In this document: positions 1-8,528 of the stretch, piece by piece
How the letters are laid out: every line of letters starts with the position of its first letter
Numbering within the stretch: position 1 is the first letter of the stretch
DNA from: Pauljensenia sp018375675
GTDB taxonomy: Bacteria; Actinomycetota; Actinomycetes; Actinomycetales; Actinomycetaceae
NCBI GenBank assembly: GCA_041432705.1
Contig: JAPWAE010000005.1
Location: 1 to 64,000 of the forward strand
Length of the DNA: 64,000 nucleotides
Direction of reading: 5' to 3'
Notes under the pieces: model-generated
The model's input: the letters and a program-made list of their open reading frames with translations, nothing else
Database searches by the model: none
What the model was told of the DNA's origin: nothing
Translations under genes and position numbers: made by a program

Positions 1-9
1 TCTCCATCA

Positions 10-21
10 ACGAGGCCGGGG
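10..21 (+). repeat. Dispersed 12-mer ACGAGGCCGGGG, representative copy
   Basis: Exact copies of ACGAGGCCGGGG at 10, 18972, 21632, 40891, 50459 and 53085 (plus strand) and its complement CCCCGGCCTCGT at 7452, 14453, 19659, 29552, 42148, 53580 and 62097. Seven of the 13 are intergenic and one lies in the disputed 5' end of the M23 gene; the rest lie in coding DNA. Near-variants occur at 6175, 6817 and 62868. Confidence 0.7.
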
Positions 22-45
22 TTCACCGTATCTGTCTGCGAGCGC

Positions 46-1800
46 TTAGCGCAGGGCTCGGTTGACCGCCGAGATGACGGCCTTGTAGGACGCGCGCGTG
101 ATCGAGGAGTCGATGCCGACGCCCCATACGATCTGACCGTCGACCGCAGCCTCCACGTAGGCGGCGGCACGGGCATCGCGGCCCTGACTCATCGCATGCT
201 CGGAGTAGTCGAGGATGCGCACATCAAGATCGAACTCGTGCAGCGCCGAGACGAAGGCGTCGATCGGGCCCGTACCCATGGCCTGCACCTTCACGGTCTC
301 GCCACCATCCGTGAGCGTCGCGTTGAGCTCGACGTGCTCGTCGTCGATCGAAGAGACCTGCGAGGCGCGCATCTCGAAGCGGCCCCACGGCTCCAGACCG
401 GGAGCGGCACTCGTGGGCAGGTACTCGTCCGCGAAGATCTGCCACAGCGTGGCCGCGTTGATCTCGCCACCGTACGTGTCGGTGTGGCGCTGGACGATGC
501 GGGAGAACTCCACCTGCAGACGGCGAGGCAACTCCAGGGCATGCGCCGTCGACATGAGGTAGGCGACGCCACCCTTGCCGGACTGCGAGTTGACGCGCAC
601 CACGGCCTCGTACGAGCGGCCCACGTCGTGCGGGTCGATCGGCAGGTAGGGCAGCTCCCACACGACCGCTTCCTCGTCGCCGCCGGCCGCGTCAACCTTA
701 GCCTTGCGGGCGGTGAAGCCCTTCTTGATCGCGTCCTGGTGGGACCCGGAGAAGCTCGTGTACACGAGGTCGCCAACGTAGGGGGCGCGCGGCGAGGTCT
801 CCATCTGCGTGCAGTACTCGACCGTGCGACGGATCGAGTCCACGTCCGAGAAGTCGATGCCCGGATCGATGCCCTGGCTGAACAGGTTCAGGCCCAGCGT
901 CACCAGGTCGACGTTGCCGGTGCGTTCGCCCTGACCGAGCAGGCAGCCCTCGATACGGTCCGCGCCGGCCAGGAGCGCCAGCTCGGCCGTCGCCACGCCG
1001 GTGCCGCGGTCGTTGTGGGGGTGCACGGACAGGGCCACGTACTCGCGGCGGCTCAGGTTGCGGCTCATCCACTCGATCTGGTCCGCGAAGACGTTCGGGG
1101 TGGAACGCTCGACCGTGGAGGGCAGGTTCAGGACGATCTCGCGCCCCTCGCCCGGCTCCCACACGTCCATGACGGACTCGCACGCCTCGAGGGCGAAATC
1201 GAGCTCGGTGTCCACGAAGATCTCGGGCGAGTACTCGAATCCGAAGATCGTCTCATCACCAAGGCGCTTCTCGGCCTGCGCAATAATCTCGCGCGCACCG
1301 GACTGAGCGAGCTCGATCGTCTGCGCCTTATCAGCGTGGAAGACGACCTCGCGGAACACAGGTGCCGTCGCGTTGTAGAGGTGCACCGTCGCGCGCGGGA
1401 AGCCGACCATGGCCTCGACCGTGCGCTCGATCAGCTCGGGGCGCGACTGGGTGAGCACCGAGATCGTCACGTCCTCGGGCACCGCGTCATCCTCGATCAG
1501 GGAGCGCACGAAGTCGTAGTCGGTCTGCGAGGCCGCAGGGAAACCGATTTCGATCTCCTTATAACCCAGCTTAATGAGCAGGTCGAACATGCGGCGCTTG
1601 CGGGCCGGATCCATCGGCTCGATGAGGGCCTGGTTGCCATCGCGCAGGTCGGTGGACATCCAGCGCGGCGCCTTCGTGATGCGCTTGGAGGGCCACTGGC
1701 GATCCGGCAGATCCACGGGATTCGTATCGAGGAACGGCCGATACTTGCGAATCGGCATGCGCGAGCCGGAGGGGACGGGAACGGCGGATGTAGTCTTCAC
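46..1800 (-). CDS. leuA: 2-isopropylmalate synthase
   Basis: Condenses acetyl-CoA with 2-ketoisovalerate, the first committed step of leucine synthesis, in the cytoplasm. At 584 aa it has the long actinobacterial form. The catalytic barrel starts with the DLRDGNQ motif (residues 51-57), and the metal-binding HPHND signature lies at 260-264. About 200 C-terminal residues form the leucine-sensing regulatory domain. The start is GTG with no Shine-Dalgarno. A TAGACT -10-like hexamer (1808-1813, minus strand) sits just before it, which suggests a leaderless transcript; an alternative start is Met15. It is transcribed away from lctP. Confidence 0.96.
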   Translation of the reverse strand: MKTTSAVPVPSGSRMPIRKYRPFLDTNPVDLPDRQWPSKRITKAPRWMSTDLRDGNQALIEPMDPARKRRMFDLLIKLGYKEIEIGFPAASQTDYDFVRSLIEDDAVPEDVTISVLTQSRPELIERTVEAMVGFPRATVHLYNATAPVFREVVFHADKAQTIELAQSGAREIIAQAEKRLGDETIFGFEYSPEIFVDTELDFALEACESVMDVWEPGEGREIVLNLPSTVERSTPNVFADQIEWMSRNLSRREYVALSVHPHNDRGTGVATAELALLAGADRIEGCLLGQGERTGNVDLVTLGLNLFSQGIDPGIDFSDVDSIRRTVEYCTQMETSPRAPYVGDLVYTSFSGSHQDAIKKGFTARKAKVDAAGGDEEAVVWELPYLPIDPHDVGRSYEAVVRVNSQSGKGGVAYLMSTAHALELPRRLQVEFSRIVQRHTDTYGGEINAATLWQIFADEYLPTSAAPGLEPWGRFEMRASQVSSIDDEHVELNATLTDGGETVKVQAMGTGPIDAFVSALHEFDLDVRILDYSEHAMSQGRDARAAAYVEAAVDGQIVWGVGIDSSITRASYKAVISAVNRALR

Positions 1801-1885
1801 GCTTCGTAGTCTATCGACGAGGCTCCGCCCGCGAGCAGGCGCTGCGCATACTGGACGTGAGATGCGGCGCGCTCCCCACCCAGCA

Positions 1886-1953
1886 TTGACAAAGAAAAAC
1901 GCTCAAAAGTGTGTAATCCTCTGCGTTCATATGTCATGATAATTGGGTCCAAT
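1886..1953 (+). promoter_or_regulatory. Candidate lctP promoter and operator region
   Basis: A perfect TTGACA (1886-1891) precedes a TGTAAT hexamer (1912-1917), but the 20-nt spacing is too long to be convincing. A short dyad, ATTGG-GT-CCAAT (1942-1953), lies between them and the lctP start. GntR-type lactate regulators bind short dyads of this kind, but no regulator gene is nearby. This is an inference from motif inspection only. Confidence 0.3.
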
Positions 1954-1981
1954 GTCCCACACACTGACGCGCGGAGCAGCC

Positions 1982-3643
1982 ATGACTTCTCTTTTGTTAG
2001 CCCAATCTTTTACCCCGTCGACAACTGCCGTCGCGGGTAACGTCTTCCTGACAGCCGTCGTCGGGCTCCTTCCGCTCGTCGTCTTCTTCGTCCTCATGGG
2101 CGTCTTCAAGGTCGCCACCCACTGGTGCTCGATCATCTCCCTCGTGCTGTCCCTGGGCATCGCGGTGTTCGCCTTCAAGATGCCCGTCGGTATGGCGCTC
2201 CTGTCCGGCACGCAGGGCGCCGCGATGGGCTTCATGCCGATCATCTACATCATCATCGCGGCCGTGTGGCTGTACAACCTGACCGAGAAGTCCGGACGCA
2301 GCTCCGACCTGAAGGCTGTCTTTAATACGATCGGACGCGGCGACCAGCGCGCCCAGGCCCTCATCGTGGCCTGGTGCTTCTGTGGCCTGCTCGAGGGCCT
2401 GGCCGGCTTCGGCGCACCCGTGGCCATCACCTGCGCCATGCTGGTGACCCTCGGCGTCCCGAAGATCAAGGCCGCCGTTGTCACCGTCGTCGGTAACGCC
2501 ATCAACGTGGGCTTTGGCGCCATGGCGATCCCCACGACCACCGCCGGCAAGCTCGGCGGCGCAGACCCCGTCGTCGTCGCCGGCGACATGGGCCACCTGA
2601 CCTGGATCTTCTGTCTGTTCATCCCAGTCCTGATGCTGTTCATCCTCGACGGCAGCCGCGGCGTGCGCCAGCTGTGGCCCCTCGCCCTCGTTGCGGGCGC
2701 CGCAGCAGGCATCGGCCACTTCTTCACCCCCTCGGTCTCCTACGAGCTGACCGCCGTCGTCGGCTCACTGCTCGGCTTCGCCGCCTGCTACGTCTTCCTG
2801 CTGGTCTGGGGCCCGACGACCCCTGCGGAGTGCGCGACCAAGGCCGACGAAGGCGACAAGCCCACCGGCTCGCGCATCGGACTGGCCCTGCTGCCCTACG
2901 TCCTCGTCGTCGTCATCATCGCGATCACGAAGCTCGCCAAGCCGGTCGCTGCTTTCTTCTCCTCGACGGACGTGAAGATCCCGTGGCCCGGCATCTACGG
3001 CAACCTGCTGACCGCCGACGGCTCGCCCTCGACCGCCGCCAACTACAACCTGCAGATCCTGTCTAACCCCGGCACCTGGATCTTCGTCACCGGCATCATC
3101 GTCGCCATCGTGTACGGCACGAACTCCTCGAACGGACGCTTCCAGACCTCCGTGGGTGAGATGTTCGCGGTCCTGCCTCGCACCATCTACTCGCTGCGCA
3201 TGGCCATCCTGACGATCGCCTCCGTCATGGCGCTGGCCTTCGTCATGAACTTCTCGGGCCAGACCACCTCGATCGGCGCCGCCCTGGCGACGACGGGCGC
3301 GGCCTTCGCGTTCCTCTCCCCCATCCTGGGCTGGATCGGCACGGCCGTCGCAGGCTCCGCGACCTCGGCGGGCGCGCTCTTCGCAAACCTGCAGTCGACC
3401 GCCGCGGCCGGCGCGGGCCTCGACCCGTCGATCCTGCTGGCCGCCAACACAATCGGCGGCGGCATCGGCAAGATCGTGTCCCCGCAGAACCTCGCGATCG
3501 CCGCAACCGCGGTGGATTCGAAGGGCTCCGACGCGGAAATCCTCAAGAAGGCCGCCCCCTACTCGATCGGCCTGCTCCTCGTGCTGTGCACCCTGGTGTT
3601 CATCGCATCCCAGGGCTGGCTCGGCGCCTATATGCCGCACTGA
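1982..3643 (+). CDS. lctP: L-lactate permease (LctP family)
   Basis: Integral membrane transporter for lactate and glycolate of the LctP family. About 13 hydrophobic segments are spread along 553 aa, and the family's glycine-rich stretches GLLEGLAGFGAPVAIT and IGGGIGKIVSPQNLAIAA are both visible. The ATG at 1982 is chosen because a GGAG motif lies a few bases upstream; an in-frame TTG at 1943 and ATG at 1952 would add 13 or 10 residues. It is a functional partner of lutABC 4 kb downstream, from which it is separated by an effector/lipoprotein island. A strong terminator follows at 3662-3700. Confidence 0.93.
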   Translation: MTSLLLAQSFTPSTTAVAGNVFLTAVVGLLPLVVFFVLMGVFKVATHWCSIISLVLSLGIAVFAFKMPVGMALLSGTQGAAMGFMPIIYIIIAAVWLYNLTEKSGRSSDLKAVFNTIGRGDQRAQALIVAWCFCGLLEGLAGFGAPVAITCAMLVTLGVPKIKAAVVTVVGNAINVGFGAMAIPTTTAGKLGGADPVVVAGDMGHLTWIFCLFIPVLMLFILDGSRGVRQLWPLALVAGAAAGIGHFFTPSVSYELTAVVGSLLGFAACYVFLLVWGPTTPAECATKADEGDKPTGSRIGLALLPYVLVVVIIAITKLAKPVAAFFSSTDVKIPWPGIYGNLLTADGSPSTAANYNLQILSNPGTWIFVTGIIVAIVYGTNSSNGRFQTSVGEMFAVLPRTIYSLRMAILTIASVMALAFVMNFSGQTTSIGAALATTGAAFAFLSPILGWIGTAVAGSATSAGALFANLQSTAAAGAGLDPSILLAANTIGGGIGKIVSPQNLAIAATAVDSKGSDAEILKKAAPYSIGLLLVLCTLVFIASQGWLGAYMPH

Positions 3644-3661
3644 TCGGCGGCTCATGGGCTC

Positions 3662-3700
3662 GGGAGGTCCCGGGAAGCAAGTTGCTTCCCGGGACCTCCC
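3662..3700 (+). terminator. Strong hairpin after lctP
   Basis: Perfect 19-bp inverted repeat (3662-3680 with 3682-3700) and a one-base nominal loop, followed by CCTTGT. It lies 19 bp after the lctP stop. It is a good intrinsic terminator candidate and insulates lctP from the effector locus. Confidence 0.85.
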
Positions 3701-3742
3701 CCTTGTAGGCTCCCAACAGAAGTACGGACAAAGGAGACGACA

Positions 3743-4021
3743 GTGCCCGACTTGAGTTTTTCGAGCGACGCCTTACGCACGGCCGCACAATACGTCGACG
3801 AAGCAGCAACCTGCACCACGGTCACGCCTCCCACCGGAGATCCCTGCAGCCACTTCTACGCGCAGAGGATCAGCGGGCCCATCAATGACCTCAACCAAGA
3901 AGAGGCCGCCATCCAGGAAGAGCTCAAGGCGATTCACTCCAACATGATGGAGACGCTCCAAGCATTCGAGGAGATGGAGAACATGCTTGTCAGTTCCTTC
4001 AGCACAGTTACCGGAGGATGA
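3743..4021 (+). CDS. Small helical protein, WXG100/Lap-like partner of a type VII effector
   Basis: 92 aa, GTG start with AAGGAGA eight bases upstream. The protein is predicted almost entirely helical, with a heptad-like C-terminal half rich in Glu and Gln (about residues 48-85) and no signal peptide. Small helical proteins encoded immediately upstream of LXG effectors (the DUF3130/DUF3958 Lap proteins, or WXG100 proteins) act as targeting partners. Size, fold and position fit that role, but no WXG motif is present, so the family assignment is inference. Its stop region overlaps the alternative start of the next gene. Confidence 0.55.
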   Translation: MPDLSFSSDALRTAAQYVDEAATCTTVTPPTGDPCSHFYAQRISGPINDLNQEEAAIQEELKAIHSNMMETLQAFEEMENMLVSSFSTVTGG

Positions 4022-4026
4022 CACAG

Positions 4027-5235
4027 ATGGTCACGAAAACTGAACTGTATGCACTTGACCTTTCTTCCTTTACGAACGCGATTGAAAGCCTCGACAATCA
4101 GCTGCGCGCCAATCAGGAGAAGCTGGACGATATCGCCCACGCGAAGGAAACAATCGCGTCGGGTATGCAGGGGCAGAGCGCACAGGCGATGATCGCCAAG
4201 CTGGATGCACTCGACCAGAAGATCACCGATCACATCGCTTCGATCCAACAGACCCAGGCGGCCATCACCACCTACCGCACCAACAAGCAGCAGCTCCAAC
4301 GTGAAGTCATCGACTATGTCGATAGTGTAGAAATCGATGGTTTTGCTGTGTCCAATGTCTGGATAATCCGTCCCTCAGATCCGATGCTCGGCCTTATTTC
4401 CCCACTCTACATTGGTGGAAAGTTCATTGCAGCTAGAATTATGGAGGTACGACTGAATGCGCTTGTCGAAACGTTTGAGCGATACGATCTTCAAGCTGCC
4501 CTCCATTCTGGCTCAGATGTCAAACCCTATACAACGTCAGGCGGGTTCTCGACTATCGAACCCGACCGAACCATCGAGTGGGACAACTTCTTTCCTCACG
4601 GCTCAAAAGCGGGACAGGACACTCCTGAGGACCATTACAATTGGTGGAAATGGAGAGCAATCCTCGATCTTGGCGCACGCGGAGTATTAGACATCCAGGA
4701 TGCAGCTGACTTCTACGAGCATTTCCGCGATAATTCCGGCACACCAAAGACATTTGATTACGAGAGAGCGTACCTTGAGGATTCCGGTGTCCGTAACCGC
4801 GTCAACGCACGTCTCAATGACTCACTGCAGGCCGCAAACGAAGCTGTCGCAGCCGGAATGACTAAAACCACTCTCTATTCGCCAGCAACCGCTGAAGGCC
4901 CCTATCCAGTAACACAAAACTGGAGCAAAACGATTGGTGGCCACACAAATTACACGACGACAAACGTTGAAGTATCAGGGGACACAGTCACTGCAACGGT
5001 CACCGTCTACGCTCGAGATAAGTGGAATTTCGACAGATACAAACAGGACAAACATTCAGGCACGCCCGATGAGGTCAACGGGCGCTTTGAGGAGCTCGGC
5101 TGGGCCAAGAGCTTCGACACGAGCGGCAGCATAACTAAGACGTACACGTGGAAAGTAGGCGAACAGCCACCGACGCTCCCGACCAACACGACAGAGAACA
5201 AGTACGAACGAGACATAAAGGTTGGGAAACTATGA
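4027..5235 (+). CDS. LXG-like type VII secretion effector, putative polymorphic toxin
   Basis: 402 aa. The start is set at ATG 4027, nine bases after GGAGG; an ATG at 4018 overlaps the previous stop. Residues 1-100 form a long-helix domain typical of WXG/LXG delivery modules, with the pattern LSSFTNAIESLDNQL and extended coiled coil. The remaining ~300 residues are unlike it, with a WDNFFPHGSKAG segment, a WWKWR tryptophan cluster and a beta-rich end containing GTPDEVNGRFEELGWAKSF. I recognise no catalytic motif. The DNA becomes visibly AT-richer after about 4305, as expected for an exchangeable toxin tip. The next gene overlaps its stop and may be its immunity partner. Confidence 0.5.
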   Translation: MVTKTELYALDLSSFTNAIESLDNQLRANQEKLDDIAHAKETIASGMQGQSAQAMIAKLDALDQKITDHIASIQQTQAAITTYRTNKQQLQREVIDYVDSVEIDGFAVSNVWIIRPSDPMLGLISPLYIGGKFIAARIMEVRLNALVETFERYDLQAALHSGSDVKPYTTSGGFSTIEPDRTIEWDNFFPHGSKAGQDTPEDHYNWWKWRAILDLGARGVLDIQDAADFYEHFRDNSGTPKTFDYERAYLEDSGVRNRVNARLNDSLQAANEAVAAGMTKTTLYSPATAEGPYPVTQNWSKTIGGHTNYTTTNVEVSGDTVTATVTVYARDKWNFDRYKQDKHSGTPDEVNGRFEELGWAKSFDTSGSITKTYTWKVGEQPPTLPTNTTENKYERDIKVGKL

Positions 5236-5591
5236 AAACATCACAGCTGCTATCCCTGGAAGGTTTAAACCAGCTCTTCCCGGTACACGAGTATTTCAAA
5301 GTACTCGATCGCGAAGTTACTCCAATCGTGAAGGAGACACTTCCTGGCCCGTCTGAGCGCCTATTCACCATACTTGCATTTGCAAAGGACGATTGGCGCG
5401 ACGTGCTTTCCGAGCACTGTACGGACCAGTATACTAAGGAGATTCTCCTACCCGATTCTTTTGCCCACCTCAAAAATGAAACCTGGCGCACGGGTCAAGA
5501 GCTTCAATCACTTCTTGGAATCAGCCATTATCCGACAGGCGTAGCCCTCTGTGGGAACTATGTGTATATCTCGATGTATTTCGGAGCTTGA
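5232..5591 (+). CDS. Hypothetical protein coupled to the effector, candidate immunity protein
   Basis: 119 aa starting at ATG 5232 inside the ATGA overlap with the effector stop, so translation is coupled. The protein is soluble, with no signal peptide or membrane segment and an aromatic C-terminus ending CGNYVYISMYFGA. The coding DNA shares the AT-rich composition of the effector's C-terminal half, suggesting they moved together. No family is recognised. Position, coupling and composition are the only arguments for an immunity role; a chaperone is the main alternative. Confidence 0.45.
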   Translation: MKTSQLLSLEGLNQLFPVHEYFKVLDREVTPIVKETLPGPSERLFTILAFAKDDWRDVLSEHCTDQYTKEILLPDSFAHLKNETWRTGQELQSLLGISHYPTGVALCGNYVYISMYFGA

Positions 5592-5594
5592 TCG

Positions 5595-6140
5595 ATGAAA
5601 TCACTCTTTCGATTGTCCCTTCCCGTGCTTGCCATCGCGGCGCTCGCCACCGCGTGCAACCCCTTCGCGCACAAGACGGCTCCTCAGTACCCGAAGGATC
5701 CACGCTTTGCGGAGTTCGTCTTCAGAAGCGATGAAGAGCCCACCATCAAGGACCGGACGGACTCCGTGAACGTGCGTTGGCCAAATATGGAGGCGAGCGA
5801 GGCGCACCTCACCATCGCTAATTCCAGCCAAACAGGTTTCCTCCCCGACCAGGACCCCGAGTTCTGGCTGACCGCCGTTGCCACTGTCCCCGATGAGACG
5901 ATCCAGCTCCTCGCGGAGGGCGCAGCCACCGACACACTCCTGCCTGGCATCTATCCTCATCTCTACGAGTACGTGCCCCAGGAGTGCAAGTTCACGACGA
6001 TCGACCCGGAGTTCGCAGGCAAGGCCCTCGCACCGGATAAGGAGAAGATCCCACACGATTTCGGCCCCATGGACATACAAGCGCTGGCCATGTCCGAAGA
6101 TTGCCACCTTCTCGTGTTCACCGCCCTCGGCCACTCCTGA
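5595..6140 (+). CDS. Lipoprotein, paralog 1 of a tandem triplet
   Basis: 181 aa with a signal peptide and lipobox LATAC (Cys21), so predicted to be anchored on the outer face of the membrane. The mature part carries DPRFAEFVF, SDEEP, DSVNVRWPN and DPEFWLTAVATVPDETI blocks and ends EDCHLLVFTALGHS. Three further Cys residues outside the lipobox are few enough that one disulfide is plausible. It starts three bases after the candidate immunity gene, so it may share that transcript. About the last 110 residues are almost identical to the next paralog, indicating recent duplication or gene conversion. Function unknown. Confidence 0.7.
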   Translation: MKSLFRLSLPVLAIAALATACNPFAHKTAPQYPKDPRFAEFVFRSDEEPTIKDRTDSVNVRWPNMEASEAHLTIANSSQTGFLPDQDPEFWLTAVATVPDETIQLLAEGAATDTLLPGIYPHLYEYVPQECKFTTIDPEFAGKALAPDKEKIPHDFGPMDIQALAMSEDCHLLVFTALGHS

Positions 6141-6221
6141 GCCCCAGGGACCTCCCACTCGTCCTCTCCACCGCGCCCCGACCTCGTCAATGACAGCCCG
6201 AAGGACCACCCAAGGAAAGCC
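6141..6221 (+). repeat. Duplicated intergenic spacer, copy 1
   Basis: This 81-bp spacer between lipoprotein genes 1 and 2 is nearly identical to 6783-6863 between genes 2 and 3, differing at only a few positions near the downstream start codon. It contains a variant of the dispersed CCCCGGCCTCGT motif (as CCCCGACCTCGT) and the AAGGAAA ribosome-binding site. The duplicated unit is therefore gene plus upstream spacer. Confidence 0.85.
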
Positions 6222-6782
6222 ATGAAGCTCGCACTCAAGGCCCTCGCGCCGCTGCTCGCGGTCGCTGCGCTCGCCGCCGCGTGCAACCCATTCACCCCCA
6301 GGAACACGCCGGCGGCCACGCCGACTCAGTACCCGCAGGACCCGCGCTTCGCCGAATTTGTCTACAAGAGCGATGAAGAGCCGACCGTTCAGAACCGGAC
6401 GGACTCCGTGAACGTTCGTTGGCCAAATTTGGAGGCGAGCGAGGTGCACGTCGTCGTCGAGTATTCCCCGGCACTTGCCTTTATCCCCGCGCAGGACCCC
6501 GAGTTCTGGCTGACCGCTGTTGCGACCGTCCCCGACGAGACGATCCAGCTCCTCGCAGAAGGAGAAGCCACCGACACACTCCTACCCGGCATCTATCCTC
6601 ATCTCTACGAGTACGTGCCCCAGGAGTGCAAGTTCACGACGATCGACCCGGAGTTCGCGGATAAGGCACTCGCACCGGATAAGGAGAAGATCCCAGACGA
6701 TTTCGATCCCATGGACATAGAAGCGTTGGCCATGTCCGAAGATTGCCACCTTCTCGTGTTCACCGCCCTCGGCCACTCCTGA
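6222..6782 (+). CDS. Lipoprotein, paralog 2 of a tandem triplet
   Basis: 186 aa; signal peptide and lipobox ALAAAC (Cys21), then a Pro/Thr-rich linker about five residues longer than in paralog 1. The DPRFAEFVY, SDEEP, DSVNVRWPN, DPEFWLTAVATVPDETI and C-terminal EDCHLLVFTALGHS blocks are shared with paralog 1. The segment that differs most is residues ~75-90. An AAGGAAAG site precedes the ATG. Function unknown; exposed on the cell surface by lipid anchoring. Confidence 0.7.
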   Translation: MKLALKALAPLLAVAALAAACNPFTPRNTPAATPTQYPQDPRFAEFVYKSDEEPTVQNRTDSVNVRWPNLEASEVHVVVEYSPALAFIPAQDPEFWLTAVATVPDETIQLLAEGEATDTLLPGIYPHLYEYVPQECKFTTIDPEFADKALAPDKEKIPDDFDPMDIEALAMSEDCHLLVFTALGHS

Positions 6783-6863
6783 GCCCCAGGGACCTCCCAC
6801 TCGTCCTCTCCACCGCGCCCCGACCTCGTCAATGACAGCCCGAAGGACCAGCCAAGGAAAGAC
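6783..6863 (+). repeat. Duplicated intergenic spacer, copy 2
   Basis: Second copy of the 81-bp spacer at 6141-6221, nearly identical, with the same variant dispersed motif and the ribosome-binding site of lipoprotein gene 3. The conservation of this non-coding DNA contrasts with the divergence of the protein it precedes. Confidence 0.85.
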
Positions 6864-7418
6864 ATGAAGCACCCACTCAAGGCCCTCGCGCCGCTGCTCG
6901 CGGTCACGGCACTCACCGCTGCGTGCAACCCGTTCGCGAGCGATTATACCCACGTGAGGGGTTTGCAGGACCCGCGATTCGCCCCATTCACCTACACGAG
7001 CGACCGCGAGACGAAGGTGCAGACACGCCTCGACTCGTTCAACGAGCGCTGGCCGGGAATGCAAGCAACCAACGGCAACGTGGTCACCGCTCGCACCCAT
7101 TCGGGGATCCTCTACGCCCTCGAGCAGGATCCCGAATACTGGTTGACCGGAGTCGCCACCGTCCCCACCACGACGATCGACGCCCTCATGGAAGGATCGA
7201 CCGGGGACGCGAGCGTTCTGCCCGGAATCGATCCGCGGCTCCAGAAGTTCGTGCCAGAGAACTGCCACTTCTCGACGATCAACCCCGATCACGCCAACGC
7301 CATCCTCCCACCCGAGAAAGGCAAGGGGAAGACCGGTTTTAGAACCCTGCCCATCACGGCTATAGCGGTATCCAAGGACTGCCAGCTGCTCGTCCTCACA
7401 GCGATCGGCCACCCCTAA
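6864..7418 (+). CDS. Lipoprotein, paralog 3 of a tandem triplet
   Basis: 184 aa with signal peptide and lipobox LTAAC (Cys21). It aligns over the whole length with the two upstream lipoproteins (DPRFAPFTY, DSFNERWPG, DPEYWLTGVATVPTTTI, KDCQLLVLTAIGHP) but is clearly more diverged. It is therefore an older copy, or one under different selection, even though its upstream spacer is nearly identical to that of copy 2. No function can be assigned. Confidence 0.68.
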   Translation: MKHPLKALAPLLAVTALTAACNPFASDYTHVRGLQDPRFAPFTYTSDRETKVQTRLDSFNERWPGMQATNGNVVTARTHSGILYALEQDPEYWLTGVATVPTTTIDALMEGSTGDASVLPGIDPRLQKFVPENCHFSTINPDHANAILPPEKGKGKTGFRTLPITAIAVSKDCQLLVLTAIGHP

Positions 7419-7729
7419 TTCCCCCGGCTTCATCATTCCTTCTTCACCATGCCCCGGCCTCGTCCGTTTTCAAGGCCGGGACGACCTCTTGTGCACACAG
7501 AATCATCGCGAAACTGAAAAACGAAAACTCACCCTGAGCTAAGTCGCACCCCGAAGGCCCTAAAACGCCCAATGAGAGGCCAATTTTCATTGATTAGCGG
7601 CAGAGATCTTTCCGCGCGAAATAGGGGGAAAATCGACCTCACCCACATTGTCTGGATAAAAACGGCCGCTGGGACCTCGGACCCAGTCATAACCTGAGTT
7701 GGACAGCACCCACGAGGAAGGATCCCCCA
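7419..7729. other. Intergenic region before lutABC
   Basis: This 311-bp gap contains a hairpin after the lipoprotein triplet (7453-7481) and the lut upstream region. A GATAAA hexamer near 7663 could be a -10 box, with a weak TCGACC -35 about 16 bp upstream. The 5' half of the gap is AT-richer than its surroundings. No ORF with a convincing start was found. Confidence 0.5.
7453..7481 (+). terminator. Hairpin after the lipoprotein triplet
   Basis: Stem CCCGGCCT / AGGCCGGG closing a ~13-nt loop that contains CGTCCGTTTTC. The 5' arm is one of the dispersed CCCCGGCCTCGT motifs (7452-7463). No clean T-tract follows, so it is a moderate terminator candidate. Confidence 0.5.
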
Positions 7730-8527
7730 GTGCGCATCGCTCTCTTTTCCACCTGCCTGGCAGACGTCATGTTCCCCCAGGCTGCCCAGGCCACAGTGAC
7801 CCTGCTTGAACGCCTCGGCCACGAGGTCGTCTTCCCTGAAGACCAGGTCTGCTGCGGACAGATGCACGCAAACACCGGCTACTTCGAAGACGCAGCGAAG
7901 ATTACCCGCAACCACGTCAAGACCTTCGAGCCCGTGCTCGACGGCCAGTGGGACGCCATCGTCGTCCCCTCCGGCTCCTGCACCGGTGCAGCGCGCCACG
8001 AGCAGAAGGTCGTCGCCGAGCACGTGGGCGACGAGCATCTCGCGAAGCAGTCCCAGCGCATCGCTGAACACACCTACGACCTCACCGAGCTCATCACCGA
8101 CGTTCTGGGCCTCGAGGACGTGGGCGCCTACTTCCCCCACACGGTCACCTACCACCCGACCTGCCACTCGCTGCGTGTCGCCAAGGTCGGCGACCGCCCC
8201 TACCGCCTCCTGCGCGCCGTCGAGGGCCTGACCCTCGTCGACCTGCCCGACGCCGAGGTCTGCTGTGGTTTCGGCGGCACCTTCGCCATGAAGAACTCCG
8301 AGACCTCCACCTCGATGCTCGCGGACAAGGTCACCAACGTGATGTCCACGCGCGCCGAGGTCCTCGTCATGGGCGACTACTCGTGCCTCATGCACGTCGG
8401 CGGCGGCCTCTCGCGTCTCAACTCGGGCATCCGCCCGATGCACCTCGCCGAGATCCTGGCATCCACCAAGGATCAGCCCTTCGAGGGCAACATCTCCTTC
8501 GCACCCGAAAGCGCACAGGTGATCTGA
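7730..8527 (+). CDS. lutA: Lactate utilization protein A, (Fe-S)-binding
   Basis: 265 aa; GTG start preceded by GAGGAAGGA. LutA (YkgE) is one subunit of the LutABC L-lactate oxidation complex that converts lactate to pyruvate. Two CCG domains are visible, with cysteine-rich ends VCCGQM (about residue 42) and VCCGFGGTFA (about 180), each preceded by a lone upstream Cys as the cluster ligand set requires. It is the first gene of a tight lutABC operon: the gap to lutB is one base. Confidence 0.93.
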   Translation: MRIALFSTCLADVMFPQAAQATVTLLERLGHEVVFPEDQVCCGQMHANTGYFEDAAKITRNHVKTFEPVLDGQWDAIVVPSGSCTGAARHEQKVVAEHVGDEHLAKQSQRIAEHTYDLTELITDVLGLEDVGAYFPHTVTYHPTCHSLRVAKVGDRPYRLLRAVEGLTLVDLPDAEVCCGFGGTFAMKNSETSTSMLADKVTNVMSTRAEVLVMGDYSCLMHVGGGLSRLNSGIRPMHLAEILASTKDQPFEGNISFAPESAQVI

Positions 8528-8528
8528 C

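Noticed and set aside
196..1809. Long plus-strand open frame opposite leuA, and similar long frames opposite lutB, the RclA-like gene, the subtilases and kgd
   Set aside because: They are antisense shadows of strongly conserved genes in GC-rich DNA, with His/Arg/Gly-rich composition and no family signal.
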